From Hyphomicrobiales bacterium (GTDB lineage Bacteria > Pseudomonadota > Alphaproteobacteria > Rhizobiales > Beijerinckiaceae): a stretch of 64,000 bases of DNA. The stretch lies in the NCBI GenBank assembly GCA_930633525.1, contig CAKNFP010000001.1, positions 4,587,501 to 4,651,500 on the forward strand. Direction: 5' to 3'. Made by a program: the position numbers and the translations under genes. Below are positions 9,560 through 18,623 of this stretch, piece after piece. How positions within the stretch are numbered: the stretch's first letter is position 1; the number at the start of each line of letters is the position of its first letter. The notes beneath the pieces are model-generated. The model saw only the letters and a program-made list of their open reading frames with translations. It had not been told where the DNA came from and did not search any database.

Positions 9560-11815
9560 TCACGTCCGCAGACAGGCGAAGGGCCGGTCGAACGACCGCA
9601 GCGTCTGGATCCACTGTGCGAAGGCGGCCTCCACACCGCTGACCATCGCGGCAACGCTGAAATTGTCCTCATAACGTTTGCGCCCCGCACGTCCCATGCG
9701 TTCGCGATCATGCGGGGACAATGCGAGCTGGACCACCGCGTCGATGAAATCCTCCATAGCGTCGGGATTGACGAGAAGCCCGGTCTCGCCGGGCAGCACG
9801 ATGTCCGCCCCACCGCCCCGCGCGCCGGCAATCACCGCCTTGCCATGCATCATCGCCTCGACATAGACGAGCCCAAAGGATTCGTAGCGTGATGGCGCGA
9901 GGATGAAGTCCGCGCGTTCGTACCAGGCGCGCAGCTCGTCCGCCGGCACGTTTCCGCAAAACGTGATGCGGGCCTGTGTCGCTGGATCAGCCTTTGCGAG
10001 GAAACGTTGCCGGAGGGTCGCGCCGGTCTGGTCGACGGGCACATCCTCACCCACAAAGACGAGATCGAGGTTTGGCGCGGCATCCAGCAGATGCGGCGCC
10101 GCCGCCAGCAGGGCATCGACACCCTTGCGTGGCTCTAGCCGGCCTATGAAGACCGCCGTGACACGACCGTCGTTGTTCGACGGCAGGGGAGACTGGCGGC
10201 GCCGGTCTGGGACGCCGTGCGGCACGATGGTCGCGCGTTGCCCGAGAAGCCCGGGGAGCTTGTACACGCGCTCCAGGTCGCGGATGATGGGGCTCGAATT
10301 GGAGAGGAGGAACGGGGCGTTGGCTAGGATCCAGCGCTCCGCTGCGACCACCTCGTCGAGCATCGTCTGCTGGATCACATCTCCGCCCTGCCAGTCCGGC
10401 TTGTGGGGCCGTGCCAGGCCGTAGGTGGTGTGCAGCGACACCGCGGTCGGCAGCAGGCCGCTCGTCAGGCAGGCGAAAGGTTCGAGATCCCAGATCGGCC
10501 CGGAGACAAGATCGAGCCCCCGCAGGGAATGAATCCGCATGGCCTCGTCGAAACAGCGGACCGAGCGCGCCTCCAGATGCCGCACGGCTGACGGCAGTTT
10601 CAGCCGTGACGGCGTGATGGTGCGACGGTGGGTGAGCCGATGCACGAAGACACCATGCTCGAAATCCACACTTTCACTGTGGCCAGGCGCGGCATCGGCA
10701 ATCACGGAGATCTCATGCCCCTCGGCGGCGAGACCTTCGGCGAGCGTTTGTGTCCAGTTGCCGATGCCGCCCATGGGACCGGACGTGTATTGCTGAGAGA
10801 GCAGGCAGATGCGCAGCCTGTCGCTGTGGAAGCGCAGGCGGCTTGGCCTGAACACCATGGGGGCGGCCACGGGCGGCGTCAGGGGGGTAAGGGGCGGCCG
10901 TGCCGCCGCGGCCCGGCCATCAGCTTCCCCCTGCGTGAGATCCGTGATGAGAGAAGCCTTCCGCGCCAGATCGATATGACCTTCGCGGGCGAGCAGCGCG
11001 ATATCACGGTTGCGATCCCGCCGGAAGCGGATGAGACGCTTTTCGACAGTCGCGGCATCGACATGGCCCTGGCCGTGGCGCAGGGCAAAATAATGCGTGC
11101 TGCGTGAAATGGCATAGAGCGACTGGGGTATGCGCGCGGCATTGCGGATGTGGCTCGGCGCGTATTTGTGATGCACCTCCGCCTGGGGAACCGCGACATT
11201 GCGATAGCCTGCATCCATGATGCGGAAATTGAGATCGGTTTCCTCCAGGAGGTAGCGATAATTCTCATCGAATCCACCGAGCTCGACGATCAGGTCGCGC
11301 CTGAAGGCCACGTTGGCACCGGTCGCCGACAGCACGCGGTCCGCTCCCGGGCGCTGATCGAGATTGGCTGACGGCTCGCTCATGAATGTCTCGAGGCGGC
11401 CCGTTCGGTCGCAGGTCACGACGCGCACCTGGAAGCCGACGCCCGTGTGGTCGCGGATGAAGCCGCCGGCTGCCCCGACCTGTGGGTCCTCGAACGGCCT
11501 GATGAGCGCTTCGAGCCACGTGGGCTCGGGAATAGCGTCATCGTCGAGGAAAGCGACGATCTCACCCCAGGCGAGGCCGACGCCGATATTGCGAGATGCC
11601 GACAGATTGGCTGTGTCGCAGCGCGCCACCCGGATGCTGTCACCATAGGCCGCGAGGATCGCATCCGTGCCGTCCTCGGACGGGCCGTTGACGACGATGA
11701 CCTCGAAATTCGCGTAACGCTGGAGTTTGAGCGCCGCCAGGGTATTGGCCAGATAGGAGGCGCGATTCAAGGTGTTGATGATCACGCTGACGGTGGGAAG
11801 TTCATGCCTATGCAT
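9560..11815 (-). CDS. two-domain glycosyltransferase (GT2-GT4 fusion)
   Basis: A 751-residue protein with two complete glycosyltransferase domains. Residues about 8-250 are a GT-A (GT2) domain: 'TVSVIINTLNRASYLANTL', the metal-binding-type 'AFLDDDAIPEP' and 'LLEETDLNFRIMDAGYR'. A charged linker follows at about 250-330. Residues about 340-745 are a GT-B (GT4) domain: acceptor loop 'GPMGGIGNWTQTLAEGL', donor site 'FIGRLEPRKGVDALL' and 'ESFGLVYVEAMMHGKAVI'. There are no membrane segments, so it acts on the cytosolic face, probably adding two sugars to a surface glycan. ATG 11815 overlaps the previous stop by one base (TGATG); an in-frame GTG sits immediately before. It is the last of four tightly packed genes. 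The sugar and product are unknown. Confidence 0.88.
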   Translation of the reverse strand: MHRHELPTVSVIINTLNRASYLANTLAALKLQRYANFEVIVVNGPSEDGTDAILAAYGDSIRVARCDTANLSASRNIGVGLAWGEIVAFLDDDAIPEPTWLEALIRPFEDPQVGAAGGFIRDHTGVGFQVRVVTCDRTGRLETFMSEPSANLDQRPGADRVLSATGANVAFRRDLIVELGGFDENYRYLLEETDLNFRIMDAGYRNVAVPQAEVHHKYAPSHIRNAARIPQSLYAISRSTHYFALRHGQGHVDAATVEKRLIRFRRDRNRDIALLAREGHIDLARKASLITDLTQGEADGRAAAARPPLTPLTPPVAAPMVFRPSRLRFHSDRLRICLLSQQYTSGPMGGIGNWTQTLAEGLAAEGHEISVIADAAPGHSESVDFEHGVFVHRLTHRRTITPSRLKLPSAVRHLEARSVRCFDEAMRIHSLRGLDLVSGPIWDLEPFACLTSGLLPTAVSLHTTYGLARPHKPDWQGGDVIQQTMLDEVVAAERWILANAPFLLSNSSPIIRDLERVYKLPGLLGQRATIVPHGVPDRRRQSPLPSNNDGRVTAVFIGRLEPRKGVDALLAAAPHLLDAAPNLDLVFVGEDVPVDQTGATLRQRFLAKADPATQARITFCGNVPADELRAWYERADFILAPSRYESFGLVYVEAMMHGKAVIAGARGGGADIVLPGETGLLVNPDAMEDFIDAVVQLALSPHDRERMGRAGRKRYEDNFSVAAMVSGVEAAFAQWIQTLRSFDRPFACLRT

Positions 11816-12528
11816 CACGACTCTCGCATTTCAATGATGAGGTCGACGGTTGGCCAGGCGCCGGCCGTTCCGCGCCGTAGTCCGATAAGTCGGCAGCCCT
11901 GCCGCTCGAAGATCTCAAGCACGAGCTGGGGGGAGAGCTGCCTTGCTTCGCTGCAGGACCCACTCTCCCGGGGAGCGGCGAGGAACAGCGACAGGCGATC
12001 GAGGAGCCGCAGGCACAGCACAGCCCGGTTGCACATGGCGTTGCCGAGGGCCTGGGCAAGCGCACGTACAGCTTCCGGCGTCTCGCATCCTGACAGCGGG
12101 ATCGTCGCGGCGGTAAGCGCCGCGGGTGCGCAGGCGGTGATTTGTGCCATCAGAGTGGAGCGATCCGTGGTGTTCAGATCGAGCGCTATCTGTTGCGGGG
12201 TGCTTGTCTCATCCCGCGCGAGAATGGCAGCCACGGGCGTCGCGAGCGGCTCGATCGGCCGTGATTCGTGCAGCAAGCGTGGAACCTCGCCCGTCTGGTC
12301 CACTTTGAGGGCGGCAACCATGACCGCGAGCTGATCGAGATCGGCGCGAAGGGTCTGCACGGATGCGCCGACGACATGCAGCTCGTCGGCCAGCCCGTCG
12401 AAGCCTCGCGGGGCGGGCAGAAATATCGCCTTGCCGAGCCGGACGACGCCTGTGACGGCCAGGCCGGCGACAGGAATGCTGCGGACGAAGCGGTAAAGCC
12501 GCTTCATGGTGTCGATGGCGGCACTCAT
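11815..12528 (-). CDS. uncharacterised protein of glycosyltransferase cluster
   Basis: I do not recognise this 237-residue protein. The N-terminus ('KRLYRFVRSIPVAGLAVTGVVRLGKAIFL') is basic and hydrophobic and could associate with the membrane. Residues 45-75 ('ADELHVVGASVQTLRADLDQLAVMV') look like a short coiled coil. The C-terminal half contains 'LLDRLSLFLAAPRESG' and ends 'GRRGTAGAWPTVDLIIEMRES'-like, with no catalytic motif I can name. It is locked into the cluster by an ATGA overlap with the upstream gene and a TGATG overlap with the GT2-GT4 gene, so it very likely works with those proteins, perhaps as a scaffold or chain-length partner. That role is inference from position only. Confidence 0.72.
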   Translation of the reverse strand: MSAAIDTMKRLYRFVRSIPVAGLAVTGVVRLGKAIFLPAPRGFDGLADELHVVGASVQTLRADLDQLAVMVAALKVDQTGEVPRLLHESRPIEPLATPVAAILARDETSTPQQIALDLNTTDRSTLMAQITACAPAALTAATIPLSGCETPEAVRALAQALGNAMCNRAVLCLRLLDRLSLFLAAPRESGSCSEARQLSPQLVLEIFERQGCRLIGLRRGTAGAWPTVDLIIEMRES

Positions 12529-14126
12529 GTGGGCATTCCCCGGCTGGCCGCCGGGCGCGGCGAGCCTCCGCAGAGCAGGGCATCGACGCTGGCGATGGAG
12601 GCTTCGTTCCAGGCGCTCATATAGGCGGTGAGCTTTGGGAAGAGTTCGTCCGTCGCGGCCAGGGCATCACGTATCTTGCCGGCGAGGTAATGCGGTTGAC
12701 CCGGGCGATCGGCCACGTAGACGGCGCGCAGATCCGAATGGTCGCGAAACAGATGGCAGGAAGGGCCGATCAGGCAGGGCACGCCCTCGGCTAAACTCTC
12801 GAGAGGCAACATGGGCAGGCATTCCGAGGTCGTGATGGAGAGGGTGATCGCCGTCTTTCGCAGGGCCGCCTTGAGATCCCCCGGCGCCAGCGGATCGGTA
12901 GAGATTTCGCCCGTGCTGAGGCTAAGCTCCTCGATCAAGGCCAGGGCACGGTTATCGAAACCGGCACCGCTGACAGTCACGTGGCGGAGTTCGGAGAGGG
13001 CGAGCAGCGTGGCATAAGGCAGCTTGCGATACTGCGACGAGCCTGACAGCCAGATGCCGGCGGCATCGCGGGCGGTGGTCGGGCGGACGGTGGCCGGGTC
13101 GACGGCAACGCGGTTTTGCACGAAGCTCGCATCGAAGCCGAGTGAGCCCAGGAAGCCCTCGAGGCCTCGCTTCACCACCCCGATGCGGCGGATTTCGCCT
13201 GCACTGGCTGCGTCGAGCCACATTTGCAGCAGGCCCCAGTCGGCGGGCTCGCCCATTTGCAGGAAACTCGAATGCCACAGCAGGTCGGTCTCGATGGGGC
13301 GGCGGCGGCGAATGGCTTCGAGCAGTTTGCGCATGGAGGGATCGCAACCTGACATCACCAGCCTGTCGATGGGCAGATAGGCTATGCGCGCGGCACAGGT
13401 CTCGATCTCCGCCGCCGAGAGATCCTCCGGATGGCTGTCATCGACGGGAATGGGAAGCGAACGGTCGAATAGATTGACCGTCGAGGCTGCTGGTCCGCGC
13501 CACCGCGGCGTATACAGGGCGAGCGTGACGGCCTGGGCGTCGGAATGGGTGGGCGCGGCCATCGCTGTTGCGATGTGGCGATCAAGGGCGCTTTCCAAGG
13601 CTCTCAGTCGCAGATGACGCGCGCTGGTTCGGCGCTGGCTGGTCCGTGCCGTGCGCCTCGCCTCGCCTATGCTCACCGGGCGGGCGGTCGCGTCATCGAG
13701 TGTGGCGGTCAGCGGCGGGGTATCGGCCGCCTCTATGCGGACGAGTCCCGCATGGGGATGGCTCAGCAGCTCCACCTCGCCGCCGGTGAAGGGTAGATGC
13801 AGCACGTCGCCTGCTGCGAGACGGATGGCGAGGGGCAGGCGAACGCCGTGGCCGATGCGCAGGTTGCGGATGCGCTCGCCGCCGGTCGGCAAGGCAAGTG
13901 TCGCGAGATCGATCGGTTTGCCCAGCGCGGTGGTGGCGCCGGTGACGATGACCGGCTCGTCTGGCAGCCACCGCGCCAGGAGAGACGGCACCGGCATGAC
14001 GAGGGTCTCACCCGGCGCCGGACGCATCGCACGCGCCACCCTCAGGCTGGCCAGCGACGCCGGGGGAACCGCGCGCCCGGGAAGACGCTTGATGAAGCGG
14101 CGGATGAGGGAAAGGGGGCCGGTCAT
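12525..14126 (-). CDS. putative GT-B glycosyltransferase, uncharacterised
   Basis: A 533-residue protein that I can place only loosely. The C-terminal third resembles the donor domain of GT4 enzymes: 'IWLSGSSQYRKLPYATLLALSEL', then 'TTSECLPMLPLESLAEGVPCLIG', where a Ser-Glu followed by a Pro-rich turn and 'ESLAEGVPCL' mimics the GT4 E-x7-E region. The middle has 'DLLWHSSFLQMGEPADWGLLQMW' and 'VVKRGLEGFLGSLGF', which have counterparts at the same relative place in the next upstream protein. The first 150 residues look like a separate beta-rich region. No membrane segments or signal peptide. ATG 14126 is two bases after the upstream stop, and the end overlaps the next gene by ATGA. Function is inferred as sugar transfer; acceptor unknown. 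Confidence 0.7.
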   Translation of the reverse strand: MTGPLSLIRRFIKRLPGRAVPPASLASLRVARAMRPAPGETLVMPVPSLLARWLPDEPVIVTGATTALGKPIDLATLALPTGGERIRNLRIGHGVRLPLAIRLAAGDVLHLPFTGGEVELLSHPHAGLVRIEAADTPPLTATLDDATARPVSIGEARRTARTSQRRTSARHLRLRALESALDRHIATAMAAPTHSDAQAVTLALYTPRWRGPAASTVNLFDRSLPIPVDDSHPEDLSAAEIETCAARIAYLPIDRLVMSGCDPSMRKLLEAIRRRRPIETDLLWHSSFLQMGEPADWGLLQMWLDAASAGEIRRIGVVKRGLEGFLGSLGFDASFVQNRVAVDPATVRPTTARDAAGIWLSGSSQYRKLPYATLLALSELRHVTVSGAGFDNRALALIEELSLSTGEISTDPLAPGDLKAALRKTAITLSITTSECLPMLPLESLAEGVPCLIGPSCHLFRDHSDLRAVYVADRPGQPHYLAGKIRDALAATDELFPKLTAYMSAWNEASIASVDALLCGGSPRPAASRGMPT

Positions 14127-14128
14127 CT

Positions 14129-15298
14129 TCAGGCGGCCGGTGATATCAAGAGTGAGGAAATCGCTTCCGTCACGACCGGGCTGGTTTGTGAAGCCTCCTG
14201 GATGCTGTCATGCAGCATTGCCCATTGCGCATGGTAGTTGCGCACGAGCGAACAAAGCATCGCACCGAACTCGTCGGCCTGTTCCCAGTAAGGGGAGCTC
14301 ATCGTTCCGACGACCGTCTCGGGCAGCGGCACCGCGCCCGGCCCGACAAGGACAAGTCCGCCCTGATCCAGGACGACCAGCGCCTCCAGATCGACGGCAC
14401 CGTCCGGAAAGGGCGCCACGTAAACCACGGGCGTCCCGGCAAGCCGCGCGAGCGCATCCTCGATGGTGAGATAGGGAAGGAGCCTTTTCCCAAGCCCGAA
14501 GGATTTCAGCAGCGCTGTCAGATGGCCCAGCTCCTCGGGGACGAAAATGGCTCCCACGCGGTCGCCGACGTCCGCGACCGCGACGGCGGCTGTCACGGCG
14601 ATGTGGCCATGGGAGGGCGTCTCTCCCGTGCCGCGCCCGATCAAGAGAGCGACACGCCCCATGCGCGGCCGCCGGCGCGCGGCCGCTGGCCTGAGCCGGC
14701 ACGGGATGGCCGCGCCGCCAAGGGCGGTAATGGCTCCCGTCAGCGCATCGTCGATGGTGAGGAGTTTGAACCGGTCGGTGCTGTGCCGCTGCAGGGTGAC
14801 GAGATCGCGTAGAGCGTTCCAGCCACCGAATTGCCAGCAGATCCCGGAATTGAGAACGTAGAGTACATCGATGCCGGGAAGGCGGTGGACCAGGGTTCCC
14901 GCGACACTCCGCGCCAGCGGGCCGTCCATGAGGACGACGCTGGTGAGCTCGGCGCTGCGCAGGCACGCCTCGACCAGCCTTGCGCTCTCCTCGCCATCGG
15001 TGAGCGCGCTGAGGTCAAGATGAATGCGCGCTGCCGGCACGGGAGGCGTCAGATGCCGGCTCAGGGCGCGTCCACCGATACCCTCGACGATGTGGCACGC
15101 AGAGGCGGATTCTGCCACGGGATCGCGGCTCGTCAGCGCAGAAGCGATATCCGGGCTTTGCTCCACCGCCGCGCTGGCTTGATCGCCAGCAGCTTCGGCG
15201 ATGGCCAGCCGACGCCGGCTAGAGCGCGGAACTCTCTCTGTTTTGGTCGCACGCAGCTCCGATTGAGGCGCGCACGCGGAAGATTCGCGAGCAACCAC
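14129..15298 (-). CDS. uncharacterised GT-B-like protein, first gene of surface cluster
   Basis: A 389-residue protein without a family I can name. The first 70 residues are charged and low in complexity. From about residue 90, alternating strands and helices ('ARIHLDLSALTDGEE', 'TSVVLMDGPLARSVAG', 'IDVLYVLNSGICWQFGGWNALRDL', 'VALLIGRGTGETPSHGHI', 'RVGAIFVPEELGHLTALLKSFGLG') suggest a Rossmann-like or GT-B fold, but the donor-binding Glu block of GT4 enzymes is missing. The start is uncertain: GTG at 15298 is the first plausible codon in frame, and upstream the frame runs into AT-rich leader DNA. It heads the four-gene leftward cluster with two bases to the next gene. A role in making or regulating a surface polysaccharide is inferred from its neighbours. 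Confidence 0.65.
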   Translation of the reverse strand: MVARESSACAPQSELRATKTERVPRSSRRRLAIAEAAGDQASAAVEQSPDIASALTSRDPVAESASACHIVEGIGGRALSRHLTPPVPAARIHLDLSALTDGEESARLVEACLRSAELTSVVLMDGPLARSVAGTLVHRLPGIDVLYVLNSGICWQFGGWNALRDLVTLQRHSTDRFKLLTIDDALTGAITALGGAAIPCRLRPAAARRRPRMGRVALLIGRGTGETPSHGHIAVTAAVAVADVGDRVGAIFVPEELGHLTALLKSFGLGKRLLPYLTIEDALARLAGTPVVYVAPFPDGAVDLEALVVLDQGGLVLVGPGAVPLPETVVGTMSSPYWEQADEFGAMLCSLVRNYHAQWAMLHDSIQEASQTSPVVTEAISSLLISPAA

Positions 15299-15864
15299 GG
15301 CAATCTCATTTTTGGGAATGAATAAAAAATTGATAAATAAGATAATTGTTTACGCAATTAAGGTAAACATATTGCTAATATTGAAGAAAAATCAATATAG
15401 TTTTTCGTATTACTACATATGCGTTCGCGTATTTAAATTTATAATCAATATCGCTTCGCATTGGATGGCGGCTGATGGATCGAAATTGATATCCTGCACC
15501 ATAGATGAGAAACGTGAAAAGTCGTATATCGATCGCAATTCTCTGATCTTAGGCATTTTATGGAACCCTTGCGCGTCGGGGGCGCTCGCGAAATGCGCGG
15601 ACGGTATGGCGTATTGTGCTGGCCGGGCGCGGCGTGTGGCGCCTTGCGAACATCGCACGGCTGGCTTATGTCGCGCCTTGGTGTCGATGGCGCCTTCGAC
15701 GTCGGGTGCGATCCCGCCGCCGGACGCATTCTTTGCCCGGGCGCATAATCCTGGTGGAAAATGCCTGCGTTTCATGATGCCTTTGCACGGGTTGGGGGCT
15801 CTGCCTGCAACCTTGGCCTGGCGACCATCTTTTTTGAGCCGGGCGCGAACGAGAAATTGAGGTT
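15299..15864. promoter_or_regulatory. AT-rich leader between glycan cluster and argH
   Basis: This 566-base divergent region has no gene I accept. Bases about 15310-15460 are strikingly AT-rich, with long A/T runs, in a window that is otherwise well above 60% GC; from about 15560 the composition returns to normal. Such leaders upstream of exopolysaccharide genes in Hyphomicrobiales are often targets of MucR/Ros zinc-finger silencers or carry sigma-70 promoters, so it probably controls the leftward cluster. I could not fix a -35/-10 pair. Open frames that cross it switch abruptly in composition and look accidental. Confidence 0.5.
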
Positions 15865-17310
15865 GTGAGATTGACCCGCGATACGAATGGACCGAGCGCA
15901 ACGCCGCAGGCTGCGAATACGGATGGCTCAAGTGGCGGCAACGCCATGTGGGGCGGGCGATTTTCCACCTCGCCGAGCGCGCTGATGGAGGCCATCAACG
16001 TCTCGATCGGGTTCGACAAGCGCCTGGCCGGCGAGGATATCACGGGCTCCCTCGCCCATAGCGACATGCTCGCCGCGACCGGCATCATCACCGAGGCGGA
16101 TCGTGACGCGATCCACGCGGGCCTCAAGGCCGTTCGCGATGAAATCACCGAGGGACGCTTTGCCTTTTCCGCGGCCCTCGAAGACATTCATATGAATGTC
16201 GAGGCGCGGCTGCGCGAGATCGCCGGGCCGGCGGCCGGTCGCCTCCATACGGCCCGCAGCCGCAACGATCAGGTCGCGACCGACATCCGCCTGTTCGTGC
16301 GTGACGCCCATGACCGCGCCGATGCCGGCTTCACCGCCCTGATGGGCGCCCTCCTGAAACAGGCGGAACGCCATGTGGCGACGGTGATGCCCGGCTTCAC
16401 GCATCTGCAGAGCGCCCAGCCGGTGACGTTCGGCCACCATCTGATGGCCTATGTCGAGATGATCGGGCGCGACCGCAGCCGCATGCGCGATTCCCGCAAG
16501 CGGCTCAACGAGTGTCCTTTGGGCGCGGCCGCTCTTGCCGGCACATCCTTCCCCATCGACAGGCACATGACGGCCAGGGCGCTCGGCTTTGACGGGCCGA
16601 CGCGCAACTCGCTGGATTCGGTGTCGGACCGGGATTCCCTTCTGGAATACATGACGGTTGCCTCGATCGCCGCAGTCCACCTCTCGCGCCTCGCCGAGGA
16701 GCTCGTGGTGTGGATGACGCCGCAGTTCGCCTTCGTGCGTCTTTCGGACCGCTGGACGACGGGCTCCAGCATCATGCCGCAGAAGAAGAACCCGGACGCG
16801 GCCGAACTCGTGCGCGCCAAGACGGGGCGCATCTTCGGCGCGCTGATGGGCCTCCTGACCGTGATGAAGGGCCTGCCGCTCGCCTATTCCAAGGACATGC
16901 AGGAAGATAAGGAACGACTGTTCGATGCGGTCGATACCCTCGAACTCGCGCTGGCGGCCACTGCCGGAATGATCGAGGATCTCACCGTCGATGAAGGCCG
17001 CATGGCCGCCGCCGCCGGTGCGGGGTTTTCTACCGCCACGGACCTTGCCGACTGGCTGGTGCGCGCGCTCGACATGCCCTTCCGCGATGCCCACCACGTC
17101 ACCGGCCGGCTGGTGGCGGAAGCCGAACGGCAGAGCGTCGACCTGGAGGATCTGCCTCTCAAGGCGTTCACAGCGGTCGAGCCGCGCATCACCGCAGCGG
17201 TCTATGACGTGCTCGGCGTCGATAACTCAGTGAAATCGCGTACCAGCTTCGGCGGCACGGCTCCTGCACGCGTGGCGGAGCAGATCACCTGGTGGAAGAG
17301 CAAGCTCTGA
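15865..17310 (+). CDS. argH: argininosuccinate lyase
   Basis: Splits argininosuccinate into arginine and fumarate, the last step of arginine synthesis. It belongs to the fumarase/aspartase superfamily. The signature '[12 protein letters not shown]', the N-terminal '[18 protein letters not shown]' and the helical segment '[17 protein letters not shown]' are diagnostic. Length is 481 residues from the GTG at 15865 (TTGAGG just upstream). This start adds about 27 Ser/Gly-rich residues before 'MWGGRF'; an internal ATG at 15946 would give a standard family N-terminus, so the true start could be either. The downstream flavoprotein starts a few bases after the stop. It is alone among arginine genes here. 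Confidence 0.95.
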   Translation: MRLTRDTNGPSATPQAANTDGSSGGNAMWGGRFSTSPSALMEAINVSIGFDKRLAGEDITGSLAHSDMLAATGIITEADRDAIHAGLKAVRDEITEGRFAFSAALEDIHMNVEARLREIAGPAAGRLHTARSRNDQVATDIRLFVRDAHDRADAGFTALMGALLKQAERHVATVMPGFTHLQSAQPVTFGHHLMAYVEMIGRDRSRMRDSRKRLNECPLGAAALAGTSFPIDRHMTARALGFDGPTRNSLDSVSDRDSLLEYMTVASIAAVHLSRLAEELVVWMTPQFAFVRLSDRWTTGSSIMPQKKNPDAAELVRAKTGRIFGALMGLLTVMKGLPLAYSKDMQEDKERLFDAVDTLELALAATAGMIEDLTVDEGRMAAAAGAGFSTATDLADWLVRALDMPFRDAHHVTGRLVAEAERQSVDLEDLPLKAFTAVEPRITAAVYDVLGVDNSVKSRTSFGGTAPARVAEQITWWKSKL

Positions 17311-17333
17311 GCAAGGCGCAGACCAGCCCCTCC

Positions 17334-18542
17334 ATGTTGAAAAGTGTCGCGATTATCGGTGCCGGTCCTGGCGGCTTGATGGCGGCGGAGCGTTTGGCCC
17401 TTAAGGGCCATGCCGTCACCATCTTCGAGCGCATGCCGAGCCCGGCCCGCAAGTTCCTGATGGCGGGGCGCGGTGGCCTCAACATCACCCATAGTGAGCC
17501 GCTGGCGCTCTTCCTGAAACGATACGGCCGCTCGGAGGCATGGCTGAAGCCGGCGCTCGAGCGGTTCTCACCGACAGACCTGCGCAACTGGGCAGCCGAT
17601 CTCGGCATCGAGACCTTTGTAGGCTCGAGCGGGCGCGTCTTTCCGCAGGCCATGAAGGCCTCGCCGCTGCTGCGGGCCTGGCTCGCGCGGCTCCGCGGCT
17701 TGGGCGTCGAGATCAGGTTGCGCCACAGCTGGCGCGGCTTCAACGCGGCGCGCCAGCCGGTGATCGAGCGGCCTGACGGCGTGCAGGCCGCGTTCGCGGC
17801 CGACGCGACGCTGCTGGCGCTGGGGGGCGCGAGCTGGCCTCGCCTCGGCAGCGATGGCAGCTGGCGCGGCCTGCTCGCCGACGCCGGAGTCGCGGTGGCA
17901 TCGTTCCAGCCCGCCAATTGCGGCTTTGCCGTTGCCTGGTCGAACCACATGAGCGAGCGCTTTTCGGGGGTGCCGGTCAAGCGGATTGCCCTTATGTCGG
18001 GAAGCCGGCGCGTGCGGGGCGAGGCTGTCATCACCCGCCTTGGTATCGAAGGCGGGGCCGTCTATGCGCTCGCTGATAGCCTGCGCGATGAGATCTCGCG
18101 TTTCGGTAAGGCGATGCTGGTGGTCGACCTGCGGCCAGATCTTACGGTTGAAGAACTCGCACGCAGGCTCAGCCGGTCGCGGGGCAGTCAGTCCCTATCC
18201 AATCACCTGCGCAAGGCGGCGGCTCTTTCGCCGGTGGCGACGGCGCTGCTCAGGGAGCCCAAGGGGCCTCTCCCACAGACACCCGACGCATTGGCGCGGC
18301 ATATCAAGGCGTTGCCACTCGTGCTGGACGGCGCCCATCCCATCGAGCGGGCGATCTCGACCGCGGGCGGCATCGCCCTCTCGGAGCTCGACGAGCACTT
18401 CATGCTGCGCCGCCTTCCGGGTGTCTTTGCCGTCGGCGAGATGCTGGATTGGGAGGCGCCGACAGGCGGCTACCTCCTTCAGGCGACGTTCTCGACCGCT
18501 GTGGCGGCGGCCGAGGGCGTCGAGGCCTATTTCAAGGCCTGA
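17334..18542 (+). CDS. FAD-dependent oxidoreductase (HI0933/TIGR03862-like flavoprotein)
   Basis: A flavoprotein with an N-terminal FAD-binding Rossmann motif 'SVAIIGAGPGGLMAAERLALKGHAVTIFE' and the family markers 'RKFLMAGRGGLNITHSE', 'TFVGSSGRVFPQAMKASPLL', and near the end 'STAGGIALSELDEHFM' and 'GEMLDWEAPTGGYLLQATFSTA'. This is the HI0933/BaiN-like family, whose physiological reaction is mostly unknown. ATG 17334 is taken because it puts the Rossmann strand at the N-terminus (402 residues); an in-frame GTG at 17292 overlaps the argH end and would add 14 residues. The close spacing suggests cotranscription with argH, but I see no functional link. It is followed by a hairpin that separates it from the convergent dehydrogenase gene. 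Confidence 0.85.
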   Translation: MLKSVAIIGAGPGGLMAAERLALKGHAVTIFERMPSPARKFLMAGRGGLNITHSEPLALFLKRYGRSEAWLKPALERFSPTDLRNWAADLGIETFVGSSGRVFPQAMKASPLLRAWLARLRGLGVEIRLRHSWRGFNAARQPVIERPDGVQAAFAADATLLALGGASWPRLGSDGSWRGLLADAGVAVASFQPANCGFAVAWSNHMSERFSGVPVKRIALMSGSRRVRGEAVITRLGIEGGAVYALADSLRDEISRFGKAMLVVDLRPDLTVEELARRLSRSRGSQSLSNHLRKAAALSPVATALLREPKGPLPQTPDALARHIKALPLVLDGAHPIERAISTAGGIALSELDEHFMLRRLPGVFAVGEMLDWEAPTGGYLLQATFSTAVAAAEGVEAYFKA

Positions 18543-18549
18543 TCATACT

Positions 18550-18590
18550 GGAGCGTTTCCGTTGTCCCTGAGGCACGAAAACGCTCCTTT
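18550..18590. terminator. hairpin between convergent genes
   Basis: GGAGCGTTT at 18550-18558 pairs perfectly with AAACGCTCC at 18579-18587, leaving a 20-base loop, and is followed by TTT. It lies between the flavoprotein gene (rightward) and the Ldh-family gene (leftward) and could serve both. The stem is moderate and the U-run short. The sequence also resembles a dispersed intergenic repeat, which I cannot test here. Confidence 0.5.
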
Positions 18591-18623
18591 CCGGTTCTTC
18601 CCCGATTCCGGGCGGCAACCGTT

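Noticed and set aside
15312..15860. A plus-strand 182-codon frame across the AT-rich leader
   Set aside because: Composition changes abruptly midway, there is no ribosome site, and nothing resembles a protein family.
15928..17097. A 389-codon frame antisense to argH
   Set aside because: Entirely covered by argH, with no conserved sequence.
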